Notes: generated by a model from the sequence alone, not told the origin. Numbered from the stretch's first letter, positions 1-8,775 are shown. The stretch: DNA of 64,000 nucleotides from CAVWCQ01 sp963753545 (GCA_963753545.1 CAVWCQ010000004.1:124001-188000); one strand, 5' to 3'. Translations and numbers: made by a program.

Positions 1-557
1 ATCTCCTGCGTGAGCGCACCGGGAGGCCAGGATTTGACCAGCGTCCCATCGGGGCCGATCAAAAACGAGGTCGGCAGGCTGTTGCCCAGGTATTGGCGGT
101 CAAACACCGCGCCCGTCAGATCGAGGGCGATGGGAAATGCAAACTGATGGCCGCTAACAAATTCCTCAACTGCCAGCGCATCCTCGGCATAATTCACGGC
201 GATCAGCTCAAATCCCTCGCCACGATGGGCCAGATAATATTCCTGCAAGTCGGGCATCTCGCGCAGGCAGGGTGGACACCACGACGCCCAGAAATTAACC
301 AGCACCACCTTGCCCCGCAGTTGAGTCGTGGCTATCGTCTCGCCATCCAGCCCTGGCAGCGTAAAATCGGTACGGAGTGTCCCCGGCTGGGTAACCTGGG
401 CGGCTGTTTTCTGCTGGCGGACGGGTTCCTCGTCGTCCGTTTGCCCCGAAAAATAGGCGTAGCCAACCCCAGCAGCCAGCAGCAGCATGCCAACGAGGAC
501 CAGAAAACGAGGGTCCAGCGCGCCCTGCTCAGTAATTTTCCTGCGCAAAGAAATCAT
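1..557 (-). CDS. TlpA/ResA-like membrane-anchored thioredoxin (3' end outside window)
   Basis: Reading the minus strand from an ATG at 557, an open frame runs off the left edge of the window, so the C-terminus is missing. Residues about 17-38 form an N-terminal hydrophobic segment (signal anchor). After a polar linker comes a redoxin domain with the active-site motif NFWASWCPPC, followed by the family's LPTSFLIGPDG segment with the cis-proline loop. Proteins of this family reduce disulfides outside the cytoplasmic membrane, for instance during cytochrome c maturation or to keep extracytoplasmic cysteines reduced. The partner cannot be told from here. The Cys pair is intact. Confidence 0.88.
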   Translation of the reverse strand, partial: MISLRRKITEQGALDPRFLVLVGMLLLAAGVGYAYFSGQTDDEEPVRQQKTAAQVTQPGTLRTDFTLPGLDGETIATTQLRGKVVLVNFWASWCPPCLREMPDLQEYYLAHRGEGFELIAVNYAEDALAVEEFVSGHQFAFPIALDLTGAVFDRQYLGNSLPTSFLIGPDGTLVKSWPPGALTQE

Positions 558-613
558 TACCCTGTCCTACTCACCTCATCAGACGCCCGTAGAGAGATCG
601 TACCCGGCCCGGT

Positions 614-642
614 CTGGTCAGGCCGCTTTCACGCGGTATAAT
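614..642 (+). promoter_or_regulatory. Candidate promoter upstream of the zinc-ribbon gene
   Basis: A perfect TATAAT lies at 637-642, 38 bases before the ATG at 681. The hexamer 17 bases upstream (CTGGTC) is a poor match to TTGACA, so this is a -10 match with weak support. Confidence 0.3.
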
Positions 643-680
643 ACGCGTTATTAAGCGGCTTACACAAGGTTCAAACACGC

Positions 681-929
681 ATGTCCGTTCCCTACTGCCA
701 TATTTGCCAGGAAAACGAGGCTGAAAAACGCCAGTATGGTGATGCTTCACTCAGCGGCGGCGACTACTGCCCGGTCTGCCACCAACCCGCCTGCCGCTAC
801 CATATGGCGCGCGTTCGCTGGCGCTGGAAAAACAACGGGCAGGTCGGGGATGCCCTGGTGTGCCGCAGCTGCAAGACTACATACCGCCACCGCACCTGGG
901 ATCGTCTCAACCGCGACTGGATCAGCTAG
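681..929 (+). CDS. Small zinc-ribbon-like protein
   Basis: An 82-residue protein with three Cys pairs: CHIC near the N-terminus, CPVC followed by C and H at about 30-40, and CRSC near residue 61. This arrangement suggests one or two structural zinc sites. No catalytic domain is recognisable and I cannot name a family. The stop overlaps the end of the convergent phosphatase gene by eight bases. The coding direction is supported by the regular Cys pairs and the upstream TATAAT. Function unknown; protein or nucleic acid binding is typical of such small ribbons but is inference. Confidence 0.7.
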   Translation: MSVPYCHICQENEAEKRQYGDASLSGGDYCPVCHQPACRYHMARVRWRWKNNGQVGDALVCRSCKTTYRHRTWDRLNRDWIS

Positions 930-1650
930 ACTCGATCAGAGCGGCCCGAAGCTGCTGAATGGCTTCGGCAGACATGCCGCCCTGCTGCAAATAGCCCTCG
1001 ACGCCGCCGAACGTCGAATCCAGGTAAGCGAGTGTCGCTTCCATAATCGGCGGCGCGCAGTCCAGCAGAATATCGATGGCAGCGGACTCATATCCCACAC
1101 GTTCAAGGTGGCGGCGCAGCACAGCGAACGGTTCTACCATGTGGCGCGCGGTTTCCGCATAATTGGCGATGATATCCTCATCGCGCACACCCGCCACCCG
1201 CATCAACAGAGCAATCACGACCCCGGTGCGATCCTTGCCTGCCGAGCAGTGAATGATCAGCGGATGATCGATATGGGCCAGAATGTTCTCAAACAGCTCG
1301 GCATGATAGGCGGCACGCGGCGGCAGGCTCTCCGGGTAAAACTGGGTCGGCAGGATTTCCTGTTCCTGGATAACCGCCAGCACATCCCCTTCTAAAAGCT
1401 GCGTTGGCGCGCGGATCACTTCTACACCTGGGCCGGGCTGGTCAGGGCCATCGATGGTATTATCCAGATCACAGCGTAAATCAAAGACCGTTTTGATGCC
1501 CAGCCGGGCGAATACGGCGCGATCCGAATCCGTTGCATAGGTCAGCGTACCGGAGCGAAAGACCAACCCCCGCCGCAACTGTCCACCGTCTGTGGTGCAA
1601 TATCCCCCAATGTCACGAAAATTATGAACACCTTCTAATGGAATGTGCAT
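922..1650 (-). CDS. Tyrosine/dual-specificity protein phosphatase (Y_phosphatase3-like)
   Basis: About 242 residues. The N-terminal VHNFRDIGGY motif and the P-loop HCSAGKDRTG (catalytic Cys and Arg) are diagnostic of the LipA/IphP-like tyrosine phosphatase family, which also includes phosphoinositide phosphatases. I chose ATG 1650 over an upstream TTG because AAAGGA lies 6-7 bases before it and the family's conserved N-terminus begins there. The gene stands alone, convergent with the zinc-ribbon gene. Substrate unknown. The window also encodes a large Ser/Thr kinase, but no link between the two is visible. Confidence 0.9.
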   Translation of the reverse strand: MHIPLEGVHNFRDIGGYCTTDGGQLRRGLVFRSGTLTYATDSDRAVFARLGIKTVFDLRCDLDNTIDGPDQPGPGVEVIRAPTQLLEGDVLAVIQEQEILPTQFYPESLPPRAAYHAELFENILAHIDHPLIIHCSAGKDRTGVVIALLMRVAGVRDEDIIANYAETARHMVEPFAVLRRHLERVGYESAAIDILLDCAPPIMEATLAYLDSTFGGVEGYLQQGGMSAEAIQQLRAALIESS

Positions 1651-1842
1651 GATTGTCCTTTGCGGCAACAACGAGAGTCGCCTATTCTACCGTAACGCGG
1701 CACTGGGCGGCGAACCGATATCGTTCCTACAATCTCCACAGATGGCCCTGTTTCACGCCTTGGGGAGAACGCCCTGTGGATACGCTGTTCGGCATTCTGA
1801 TGGGCGGCATGGAACGTTGGAACTTTTAAGGGAGCACACACC

Positions 1843-2501
1843 ATGCTTAATGATCGCATTCTCACTTTTCCGCCCGATGTGCAACGCAATCTGGTCACGT
1901 ACATCCGCCAGTGGTTCGCCCAGGAAGACGCCGTGCTGACGATGGTTCGCCAGAACACCCACGATCAGGGCATGCCGGAGATTAACATCCGCCCCGAAGA
2001 AGGGCAGATTTTGCAGTTCCTGGCGCAGTTGGTCGGCGCAAAACAGATCGTGGAAATGGGCACGCTGGCGGGATACAGCGGCATCTGGCTGGCGCGGGGA
2101 CTGCCTCCGGGCGGCAAGCTGATCACGCTGGAAGCTGATCCCAAACACGCGGATATCGCCCAGAAGCATTTTGAACTGGCGGGCGTAGCGGATCGTGTGG
2201 AGATCAAGCGCGGCAACGCGCACGAAACACTCAAAACTCTGCGGGGTCCGTTCGATATGGTTTTTATTGACGCGGAAAAAGAAGGCTATCCGGCCTATCT
2301 GGAATGGAGTCTGGCGAATGTGCGATCCGGCGGGTTGATTACGGCGCACAATGCCTTCCGGGAAGGCAGGCTGGTCTCGCCGGACAATGACGAGGGTATG
2401 GCCGGATTGCGCGTTTCTTGCAGAGTCTCTCCACGAACGAGCACCTGATCAGCACGATCATTCCAGTGGGGGACGGCTTCGCGGCGGCGATGGTGAAGTA
2501 G
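1843..2501 (+). CDS. SAM-dependent O-methyltransferase (frameshifted near the 3' end)
   Basis: Family 3 (CCoAMT/COMT-like) O-methyltransferase. The SAM-binding motif VEMGTLAGYSG lies at about residue 66, the acidic motif TLEADP follows, and FIDAEKEGYP is the metal/substrate region. The uninterrupted frame ends at 2448, but the family's C-terminus (STIIPVGDGFAAAMVK) continues in the neighbouring frame to a TAG at 2499-2501, so one base is gained or lost around 2412-2420. AAGGGAG precedes the ATG. The enzyme methylates small aromatic or catechol-like acceptors in known relatives; its substrate here is unknown. Confidence 0.88.
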
Positions 2502-2613
2502 GCCCCTATCCCGTCCGAGCGGCTTAGCGGCTTAGCTTCGCACGCTGCGCACGCTTGCTCGGCTACCCTTTCCCCGCTACACAGAGAAAGGGAGATCAGT
2601 AGGAGGTTATACG

Positions 2614-3378
2614 GTGACGATCAAACCATCACCAACCCATTACGCCGATTATCTGCGGCTGGATGATCTGCTGGCGACGCAGCAGCCGCTTTCCGATCAT
2701 CCCGACGAACTGCATTTTATTGTGGTGCATCAGGTCCATGAACTGTGGTTCAAACTGGCGCTGCACCACCTGGAACGGGCGACACAAGCTGTTGCCGCCG
2801 ACGATTTGATCGAAGCTGTGCGCCTGATCGATCAGGTGACAGGCATTTTCGACAATCTGAAAGGTGCGGTTGAGCACCTGCAAACACTGCCGCCGATCTC
2901 ATTCCTCGCCTTCCGGCGGCTGCTTGCGCCAGGATCGGGCTTGCAGTCGTACCAGTTCCGCGAGATCGAGTTTCTGCTGGGGGCGCGGGATCCGGCTCAT
3001 GTGCAGTTAGTCGAACGCGTCCTGACGCGCGATCAGCACTGGCAGCAGGTCAAACGCCGCCTGGATAAACCCTCCCTGGCAGAAGAACTGGATCGCGCGC
3101 TGGCACGGCACGGGTTCGTGAGCCTGGTAGAACTGTATGCCGCGCCCACTGAACATCCCAAACTCTATACACTGTGCGAGGCGCTCTCGGTGTTGGAGCA
3201 GCACATCATGCGCTGGCGATTCTCCCATATTCAGCTTGTCGAGCGCACTATCGGCGCGGCGACGGTTGGCACGGGCGGGACCACACACGACTATCTCACG
3301 GCGACGCTCAAACTGAAACTGTTCCCGGCGCTGTGGGAGGCCCGCAACGAGCTTTCCCGACGGGCCGAGGACGAATAA
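2614..3378 (+). CDS. kynA: Tryptophan 2,3-dioxygenase
   Basis: Heme-dependent enzyme that opens the indole ring of L-tryptophan to N-formylkynurenine, the first step of the kynurenine route. The 254-residue length fits bacterial TDOs. The N-terminal FIVVHQVHELWFK segment carries the distal His, and FLAFRRLLAPGSGLQS is the conserved helix and loop at the active site. The proximal heme ligand is likely the His of LEQHIMRWRFSH. The start is GTG, preceded by AGGAGG at 2601-2606. No other kynurenine-pathway gene is adjacent. Confidence 0.95.
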   Translation: MTIKPSPTHYADYLRLDDLLATQQPLSDHPDELHFIVVHQVHELWFKLALHHLERATQAVAADDLIEAVRLIDQVTGIFDNLKGAVEHLQTLPPISFLAFRRLLAPGSGLQSYQFREIEFLLGARDPAHVQLVERVLTRDQHWQQVKRRLDKPSLAEELDRALARHGFVSLVELYAAPTEHPKLYTLCEALSVLEQHIMRWRFSHIQLVERTIGAATVGTGGTTHDYLTATLKLKLFPALWEARNELSRRAEDE

Positions 3379-3400
3379 CAAAAAACAGACCATCATCTGG

Positions 3401-3406
3401 TATAAT
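3401..3406 (+). promoter_or_regulatory. Extended -10 promoter for the ArsA-like/UbiB-like pair
   Basis: TGGTATAAT is a consensus extended -10 (TGN before TATAAT). There is no good -35, which extended -10 promoters tolerate. It would give a leader of about 90 bases before the ATG at 3501. Confidence 0.45.
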
Positions 3407-3500
3407 CCCTCCGGCTGCGCATCGAAACCATCCACTGTGCGTATATCTGTGTAGATCATTGATCGACGAATTCACGCTGTAGAAAAAGTAAAGGATTCCC

Positions 3501-4670
3501 ATGCGTATCATTGTTCACACCGGAAAAGGCGGGGTTGGCAAGACCAGTATTTCCGCGGCAACAGCCGTGCGCTGCGCCGAGATGGGGCTGAAAACCATCG
3601 TCATCTCAACCGACACGGCGCACTCGCTAGCCGATTCGCTCGACGTGAAGATCGGGCCGGAACCGGTGCAGATCATGGATAACCTGTGGGCGCAGGAAGT
3701 AGATGCCCGCTATTCGATGGATAAATATTGGGGCCGCATCCAGCAGTATATGCTGCAAGTGCTCAGCACACGCGGCGTGCAGGATATTGTCGCGGAAGAA
3801 GTGACGATTTTGCCCGGCCTGGACGAAGGCGCGCACCTGCTCTGGATCAACAAGTATGCCGAAGACAATTTTCACGATGTGCTGATCGTGGACGCCGCGC
3901 CGACAGCCGAAACGCTGCGCCTACTCAGCTTGCCCGATACCACCCGCTGGTGGTTCAACCGCATCATGTCGCTGGCGCGCGGCGCGGGTAAATTTCTGCG
4001 CCCGTTCTCCAAACCGCTGTTAGGGGCCGATCTGCCGGATAACGAGACGCTGAACAGCATCGACGGGCTGTTTGATATGCTGGACAAAGTGCGGCTGCTG
4101 CTGGCCGATCCCGAATACAGCAGTCTGCGGCTGGTGATCAATCCGGAGCGGATGGTCATCAAGGAGACGCAGCGCACCTATACCTATCTGAATCTGTACG
4201 GGTACGCGGTGGATGCCGTGCTGTGCAACCGCGTCATTCCCGACGAAGTGACCGATCCCTACTTCGACGCCTGGAAGAAACAGCAAAAGGAGAATATCGA
4301 GTTTATTGGAGAGGCGTTCGGACAGCTACCTATGCTGCGCGCGCCGCTCTTTAACGGCGAGGTCGGCGGCTTCGATACGCTTCGGCGGCTGGCGGATGCG
4401 CTCTATGGCGACACCAACCCGTCCCTGATTATGTCAAAAGAACAATCGCACCGCATCGAATCGGATGGCAAAGAGGGGTACAATCTAATCGTCACGCTGC
4501 CCTTTGCCGAAAAGAGCGATCTGGACCTGTACCGGGCAGCCGACGAACTGACGCTACGCGTCGGGCCGTACCGCCGCAATATTGTGCTGCCCTACGCACT
4601 CTGGAATTTAGAAATTGACAATGCCCGATTCGAACAATCCAAGCTCAACATCCACTTCGCCCGGACCTGA
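3501..4670 (+). CDS. ArsA/Get3-family ATPase
   Basis: A 389-residue P-loop ATPase of the deviant Walker A class: GKGGVGKTS with the signature lysine at the N-terminus, a switch I region STDTAHSLADSL, and DAAPTAETLR as switch II/Walker B. The C-terminal 70 residues resemble the small beta-sandwich (ArsA_HSP20) domain found in bacterial single-domain relatives. No ars genes accompany it, so arsenite efflux is unlikely; a targeting or chaperone role like that of Get3 is possible but unproven. The 3' end overlaps the start of the UbiB-like kinase gene by 50 bases, which suggests translational coupling. Confidence 0.9.
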   Translation: MRIIVHTGKGGVGKTSISAATAVRCAEMGLKTIVISTDTAHSLADSLDVKIGPEPVQIMDNLWAQEVDARYSMDKYWGRIQQYMLQVLSTRGVQDIVAEEVTILPGLDEGAHLLWINKYAEDNFHDVLIVDAAPTAETLRLLSLPDTTRWWFNRIMSLARGAGKFLRPFSKPLLGADLPDNETLNSIDGLFDMLDKVRLLLADPEYSSLRLVINPERMVIKETQRTYTYLNLYGYAVDAVLCNRVIPDEVTDPYFDAWKKQQKENIEFIGEAFGQLPMLRAPLFNGEVGGFDTLRRLADALYGDTNPSLIMSKEQSHRIESDGKEGYNLIVTLPFAEKSDLDLYRAADELTLRVGPYRRNIVLPYALWNLEIDNARFEQSKLNIHFART

Positions 4671-6546
4671 GCCGGCGGGGCTTAAAACTCAACCAACCAG
4701 CATGGGCTGCGGGTGCGAACCACAGCAGCCCAGCACTCGCCTCTCCCCTGCCGACCAACTCAGCGCGGAACTGGCTGAATATCAGATCGACTGGAAGCGC
4801 TACCGGCGTACGCTGTGGTTCGCGTTCTGGCTGTTCGCGCGGATCATCTTCTGGGAAGTCGTGCTACGGCGCGCCCTGGGCGACAGGCCGATTTCGCTGG
4901 GACGCACGGCGCGCATGCACGGGTGGGCGCGGCGCTTCCGCAAGCTGGCAATCGAGATGGGCGGCGTGATGATCAAGCTGGGCCAGTTTGTGTCCAGCCG
5001 CGTCGATCTGCTGCCCGCCGTCGTGACGGCTGAACTCGCCAGCCTGCAGGACGAAGTGCCGAGCGTCCCCTTTGACCAGATCCGGCAAACCCTCATTGAA
5101 GACCTGGGCGACGTCGACCAGCATTTCGTCGCCTTCAATCCAACCCCGCTGGCTGCCGCCTCCTTTGGACAGGCGCACCGCGCCAAACTGCACAACGGGG
5201 AATGCTCCGTAGTCAAGATTCAGCGGCCCGGTATTCGCAACCTGGTCCACACCGATCTGACCGCGCTCGGCGTCGTCGCCCGCTGGCTGATGAAACTGCC
5301 ACTGATCTCCCGCCGCGCCAATCTGCCCGCCCTGCTGGAAGAATTCAGCGCCGGGCTGTGGGACGAACTGAATTACGTGGAGGAAGCCAACCACGCCGAA
5401 CGGTTCGGTACCATGTTTAATGCCGATATGGGCATCTATATCCCGCGCCTCTACCGCGAACACTCTACGCGGCGCGTGCTGACACTGGAAGACGTGACCG
5501 CGATCAAGATCACCGATTATGATCACATGGAAGAAGCAGGCATTAATCGCCAGGATGTAGCGCGACGGCTGATGCAGACCTATCTGCACATGATTTTCGA
5601 TGAGCGGTTCTTCCATGCCGATCCGCACCCGGGCAACCTGTTTGTCTACGCGCTGCCGCCCGGTTCCGCACAACCGCCGAACACCGATCTGCACGGCGCG
5701 CCGTTTTACCTGATCTTCGTGGATTTCGGCATGGTCGGACGGCTGACCCCCAAGACGGTTGCCGGGCTGCGCGAGACGTTGATCGCGCTGACGACCCATG
5801 ACGCGCGGCGGCTGGTCCACGCCTACAAACGACTGGGAATTCTGCTTCCCGGCGCGGATATAGACCGCATCGAGATGGCGACGCGCGCTGCCTTTGAGCG
5901 AGTGTGGGGCCTTAACCTGTCGGAACTGACCAAAATGCAGTTTTCCGAGATGGCGGTCCTGGGCCACGAATTTAACGATCTGCTGTTTAACATGCCCTTC
6001 CAGGTCCCGCAGGATTTTCTCTATTTGGCGCGGGCGGCGGGCATCCTGATTGGCATGGTCACCGGACTGGACCCTGAACTGGACCCCTGGCAGGAAATCC
6101 AGCCGTTCGTCAAAACGCTGCTCAGCGGCCCCGGCGCAATCCAGGCGATGCGAGCCGCGCCGCTCAGTTTCAACCCGCGTGAAATGATGCGCGGCGAAAC
6201 GTTAGCCGCCCTGTTTTCAAAAGAGGGCCGCGATCTGGTCCTGGATGCCTCATCCGATATGGCCCGCCGGGTCATGCAGCTTCCATTCGTGTTTGATGAC
6301 GTGCTGCGCCGCGCCGATAGAGGGGATCTGATGGTGCGTGTATCGCCCACCCCGGAACTGGATCGCCAGATTCGCCGCCTGGAAGGGGTCGCCCAGCGTG
6401 TGGTCAGCGCCGTGATGTTCGCAGGGCTGGCCTTCAGCAGCACGATCCTGTACGCAGTGGGCGCGCATAACCTGGCCTTCATCGGATTTGTTTTGACAGG
6501 CATCACCTTTTTTCGCGTGGTTCTGGCGGTCAACGCTACTCGCTAA
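4621..6546 (+). CDS. ABC1/UbiB/AarF-family atypical kinase
   Basis: About 641 residues. Family hallmarks are present in order: the KxGQ motif in MIKLGQFVSSR (about 120), the Ala-rich nucleotide loop AAASFGQAHRAKL, VVKIQRPG with the catalytic-lobe Lys, the FHADPHPGNLF loop, and VDFGMVGRL as the DFG-like motif. Two hydrophobic helices at the extreme C-terminus suggest membrane anchoring, as in UbiB and COQ8. Known relatives support quinone or isoprenoid lipid metabolism through ATPase activity. I place the start at ATG 4621; an in-frame TTG at 4615 is also possible. The N-terminal 45 residues are Pro/Ser-rich with a CGC motif. Confidence 0.92.
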   Translation: MPDSNNPSSTSTSPGPEPAGLKTQPTSMGCGCEPQQPSTRLSPADQLSAELAEYQIDWKRYRRTLWFAFWLFARIIFWEVVLRRALGDRPISLGRTARMHGWARRFRKLAIEMGGVMIKLGQFVSSRVDLLPAVVTAELASLQDEVPSVPFDQIRQTLIEDLGDVDQHFVAFNPTPLAAASFGQAHRAKLHNGECSVVKIQRPGIRNLVHTDLTALGVVARWLMKLPLISRRANLPALLEEFSAGLWDELNYVEEANHAERFGTMFNADMGIYIPRLYREHSTRRVLTLEDVTAIKITDYDHMEEAGINRQDVARRLMQTYLHMIFDERFFHADPHPGNLFVYALPPGSAQPPNTDLHGAPFYLIFVDFGMVGRLTPKTVAGLRETLIALTTHDARRLVHAYKRLGILLPGADIDRIEMATRAAFERVWGLNLSELTKMQFSEMAVLGHEFNDLLFNMPFQVPQDFLYLARAAGILIGMVTGLDPELDPWQEIQPFVKTLLSGPGAIQAMRAAPLSFNPREMMRGETLAALFSKEGRDLVLDASSDMARRVMQLPFVFDDVLRRADRGDLMVRVSPTPELDRQIRRLEGVAQRVVSAVMFAGLAFSSTILYAVGAHNLAFIGFVLTGITFFRVVLAVNATR

Positions 6547-6608
6547 GCGCCTCATTGAGGGGCTTCATGCGTGTGTTAATGAGCGACCCAGAATCGGATG
6601 GTTTGTTG

Positions 6609-6637
6609 TTGACAGCCGTCTCAATCCTGCATACAAT
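6609..6637 (+). promoter_or_regulatory. Sigma-70-type promoter of the cold-shock gene
   Basis: TTGACA at 6609-6614, a 17-base spacer, then TACAAT at 6632-6637. The predicted start near 6644 leaves a leader of about 140 bases before the csp ATG, as is common for cold-shock genes. Confidence 0.8.
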
Positions 6638-6684
6638 CATTCCATAGTGGAGCAGGTTGTTTGCAGGACCGGTACGGAAGTCGA

Positions 6685-6713
6685 AGCACCGGACAACACC
6701 GGGTGCTTTTTTT
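6685..6713 (+). terminator. Terminator-like hairpin inside the csp leader (possible attenuator)
   Basis: GCACCGG pairs with CCGGGTGC (one bulged G) around a six-base loop and is followed directly by seven T. It sits between the promoter at 6609-6637 and the csp ATG at 6784, so it would stop transcription before the gene unless bypassed. Read as the terminator of the upstream UbiB-like gene it would also serve, but the promoter lies before it. Confidence 0.6.
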
Positions 6714-6783
6714 ATTCCCCGTCGCAACGCCAACCCCACCTGTTTACGCACTTTGTAAGTGGGCAGAAGGAGTACCCTCACAT

Positions 6784-7002
6784 ATGTCTTCACAGCGTCT
6801 CACCGGCGTGGTCAAATGGTTCAATTCACAGAAGGGTTACGGTTTCATCCAGCCCGACGAGGGCCCAGATGTTTTCGTACACTACAGCGCCATTACGGGC
6901 AGCGGCTATCGTAACCTGGAAGAAGGCGAAAAGGTCGAATTCGTGATTACCGAAGGCCCGAAGGGCCCGCAGGCCAGCGACGTCGTTCGGCTGCGTAACT
7001 AA
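6784..7002 (+). CDS. Cold-shock protein (CspA family)
   Basis: A 72-residue single OB-fold protein that starts SSQRLTGVVKWFNSQKGYGF. RNP1 (KGYGFI) and RNP2 (DVFVHY) are intact. Such proteins bind single-stranded RNA and DNA and melt RNA structure at low temperature. AGAAGGAG lies about 12 bases before the ATG. The gene is monocistronic: promoter at 6609-6637, terminator at 7032-7061. The leader hairpin at 6685-6713 suggests control by premature termination. Confidence 0.97.
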   Translation: MSSQRLTGVVKWFNSQKGYGFIQPDEGPDVFVHYSAITGSGYRNLEEGEKVEFVITEGPKGPQASDVVRLRN

Positions 7003-7031
7003 CCAGCTCCGTTTGAAACGGCCAATGACAA

Positions 7032-7061
7032 CGCCCTGGATCACCAGGGCGCTGTTTTTTT
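7032..7061 (+). terminator. Rho-independent terminator of csp
   Basis: CGCCCTGG (7032-7039) pairs perfectly with CCAGGGCG (7044-7051) around ATCA, and seven T follow at 7055-7061. It starts 30 bases after the csp stop. Confidence 0.9.
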
Positions 7062-7228
7062 GTGGACCCAATTTAGCGCTTCGACCTCGCCACCAGAGGT
7101 TAAAACCATCTGGCTACGGAAGGCAAAGAAAGTCCACTAAAGGGACTCCCAAAAAGCGGGCAGGACGGCTAACGCCAGGCACATCATAACCCGCCGCAAT
7201 CAACCTAATGGCGGAGATAAGCAAGGCG

Positions 7229-7525
7229 TTACTCGACGTCGATCTTGACCTTGCTGGCTTCTTCGGGCCTGGCGTCCGGCTTGCGGCGGAGCATTTTCAG
7301 ACCACTCTCGATGCCTTCCAGCGCGCCGTCAAAGAGCGCGATCATACCCGACTTACTCTCTTCCAGCGCCTTGCTGCTGTGATCGCGGAAATCCTTGGGC
7401 AGCAGGGAGACAACGGCCTTGCCTGTCTCTTCGACTGCGGCGATCTGGTGATCCACAAACACGATCAACGGGGAACGTTTTTTCGGCTGGGGTTTCACTT
7501 CAGATTGTTCTTTCGCTTTTACCAT
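7229..7525 (-). CDS. Small hypothetical protein
   Basis: A 98-residue, highly charged protein. The N-terminal 18 residues are Lys/Gln/Pro-rich; a middle segment (about 20-45) has a short hydrophobic stretch LIVFVDHQIAAVEE; the rest is likely helical with many Lys and Glu. I do not recognise a family. A GGGAGAGGA stretch precedes the ATG at 7525, somewhat far upstream. No operon partner: the next gene is divergent. Confidence 0.55.
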   Translation of the reverse strand: MVKAKEQSEVKPQPKKRSPLIVFVDHQIAAVEETGKAVVSLLPKDFRDHSSKALEESKSGMIALFDGALEGIESGLKMLRRKPDARPEEASKVKIDVE

Positions 7526-7653
7526 AGCAAATCATCCTCTCCCAATCATCAAACACGCAATATATATCTATTCTACGCCCAAAACCTGCCATCCGTTGCG
7601 CGGCCTGGTTATATTCTGATCAGGAATCTTCCGCGCACACAGGGCAGGCGTTC

Positions 7654-8019
7654 ATGAGCAACCATCCCTTTAACCTGATCCTCCGCTTTGTGCTGGAACT
7701 GACTGCAACCGCCGCCCTTGCCTATTGGGGCTGGGTGGAACACCAGGGACTGGGACGGGTGCTGTGGGCCATCGGGCTGCCCGCGCTTGCCGCCGTGATC
7801 TGGGGAACGTTCCGCGTGCCGGACGATCCGGGAAGCGCCCCGGTCGCCGTGCCGGGCCAAGTGCGCCTGACGCTCGAAATCCTCTTGTTTGGGACAGCCG
7901 TCGCGATGCTGTTCGCCGCCGGACAGCCGCTCATTGGGCTGATGCTGGGCATCGTGCTGGTGATCCACTACGCCTTCTCATATGATCGCGTCCGCTGGCT
8001 GATCACCGGGGAGCGGTAG
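7654..8019 (+). CDS. YrdB-family (DUF2568) integral membrane protein
   Basis: 121 residues with four hydrophobic segments. The loop FRVPDDPGSAPVAVPG between helices 2 and 3 and the following LEILLFG are typical of the YrdB/DUF2568 family. Function of the family is unknown. Single gene, with a 640-base stretch that holds no recognisable gene downstream. Confidence 0.8.
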   Translation: MSNHPFNLILRFVLELTATAALAYWGWVEHQGLGRVLWAIGLPALAAVIWGTFRVPDDPGSAPVAVPGQVRLTLEILLFGTAVAMLFAAGQPLIGLMLGIVLVIHYAFSYDRVRWLITGER

Positions 8020-8661
8020 AAGATGTGCCCCAAAATTCATTTAGAGGGTCGGAAATGATCATTTCGGGCCAGATTTGATGCATTTAGCGGGTGTTTCATA
8101 GACATCTTAATAAAAACCCTCTCTCAAAATCAGCCGAAGAAACAAAGCTAGTTGATCGTTTCTTCTCGTGGCGATCCGCCGAACTATCTTTTTTGAGGGG
8201 TCTCGTTAACCATTTCCTAACCTGAGGGCAGGTCCCAAGAGAAGAACCAAGCTCACCGCAAAAGTAGAGCAATGAAAGAAATGCACGTATTCGGGGATAA
8301 TCTGAGCGCTGCCGTTTGCGAGCGCACACCTCACCCCGGCTGACCGCAAAAGCGGCGGTCAGCTTCCCCTCTCCAATCGGTGTTGGAGAGGGGCAATATT
8401 TGTGCGATTTTTGATGCTCTATAAAGAGCGCGGCTACGCGGCTACGCGGCTACGCTAAGGAAAAGCAAGAAAAAACAGGTAAAAGAGATACCTTCATAGC
8501 ATACAACAGATTTTCCCCAGAAATACTCCCTTAAAGTTGAACTTTAAGTACTATTTTGAAGATATGGGTGAGAAAAAAGACGGTCCAGCACCGCATTTTT
8601 GGGGGATTGGCGCAACTTGTCCTGGAGCAAAATATGTATATGGTGAATAGCAGGACGCGCC
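8020..8661. other. Long non-coding stretch
   Basis: No supportable gene. It holds one copy of the family A two-hairpin repeat (8319-8395) and a tandem microrepeat of GGCTACGC units near 8430-8457. The rest is AT-richer than its surroundings. An open frame on the minus strand at 8096-8329 has no family features and I reject it. Confidence 0.6.
8319..8395 (+). repeat. Family A two-hairpin intergenic repeat, copy A1
   Basis: Shares GCACACCTCACCCCGGCTGA with copies at 9501 and 25128. The first hairpin pairs CTGACCGC with a nearby inverted copy; the second pairs CCCCTCTCCAA with TTGGAGAGGGG. The stem sequences differ between copies but pairing is kept. Confidence 0.75.
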
Positions 8662-8775
8662 ATGACCACCACGACGAAACCCATTCTGATTCGCGCCGCG
8701 ATCCTGATTCCCTTCGCGCTCACGCTCGGATTGTGTCTGGGCGCAGCCCCAGACAGTGAGAGAAAACGGCTATGA
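8662..8775 (+). CDS. Small hydrophobic ORF translationally coupled to the next gene
   Basis: A 37-residue frame with a Lys/Arg-flanked hydrophobic core (LIRAAILIPFALTLGLCLG), resembling a single membrane helix or signal peptide. AGGA lies 7 bases before the ATG at 8662. Its stop overlaps the start of the downstream gene as ATGA at 8772-8775, the usual sign of coupling. It could be a real small membrane protein or the remnant of a longer 5' gene. Evidence is positional only. Confidence 0.45.
   Translation: MTTTTKPILIRAAILIPFALTLGLCLGAAPDSERKRL

Noticed and set aside
93..641. Plus-strand frame of 182 codons at the left end
   Set aside because: It is the antisense of the thioredoxin gene, which has the CPPC motif.
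4864..5967. Minus-strand frame of 367 codons
   Set aside because: Antisense shadow of the UbiB-like kinase, no domain content.
6536..6793. Minus-strand frame of 85 codons over the csp leader
   Set aside because: The region holds a promoter and hairpin for csp on the plus strand, and the frame has no family features.
8096..8329. Minus-strand frame of 77 codons in the non-coding stretch
   Set aside because: No ribosome site, no recognisable features and it runs into repeat A1.
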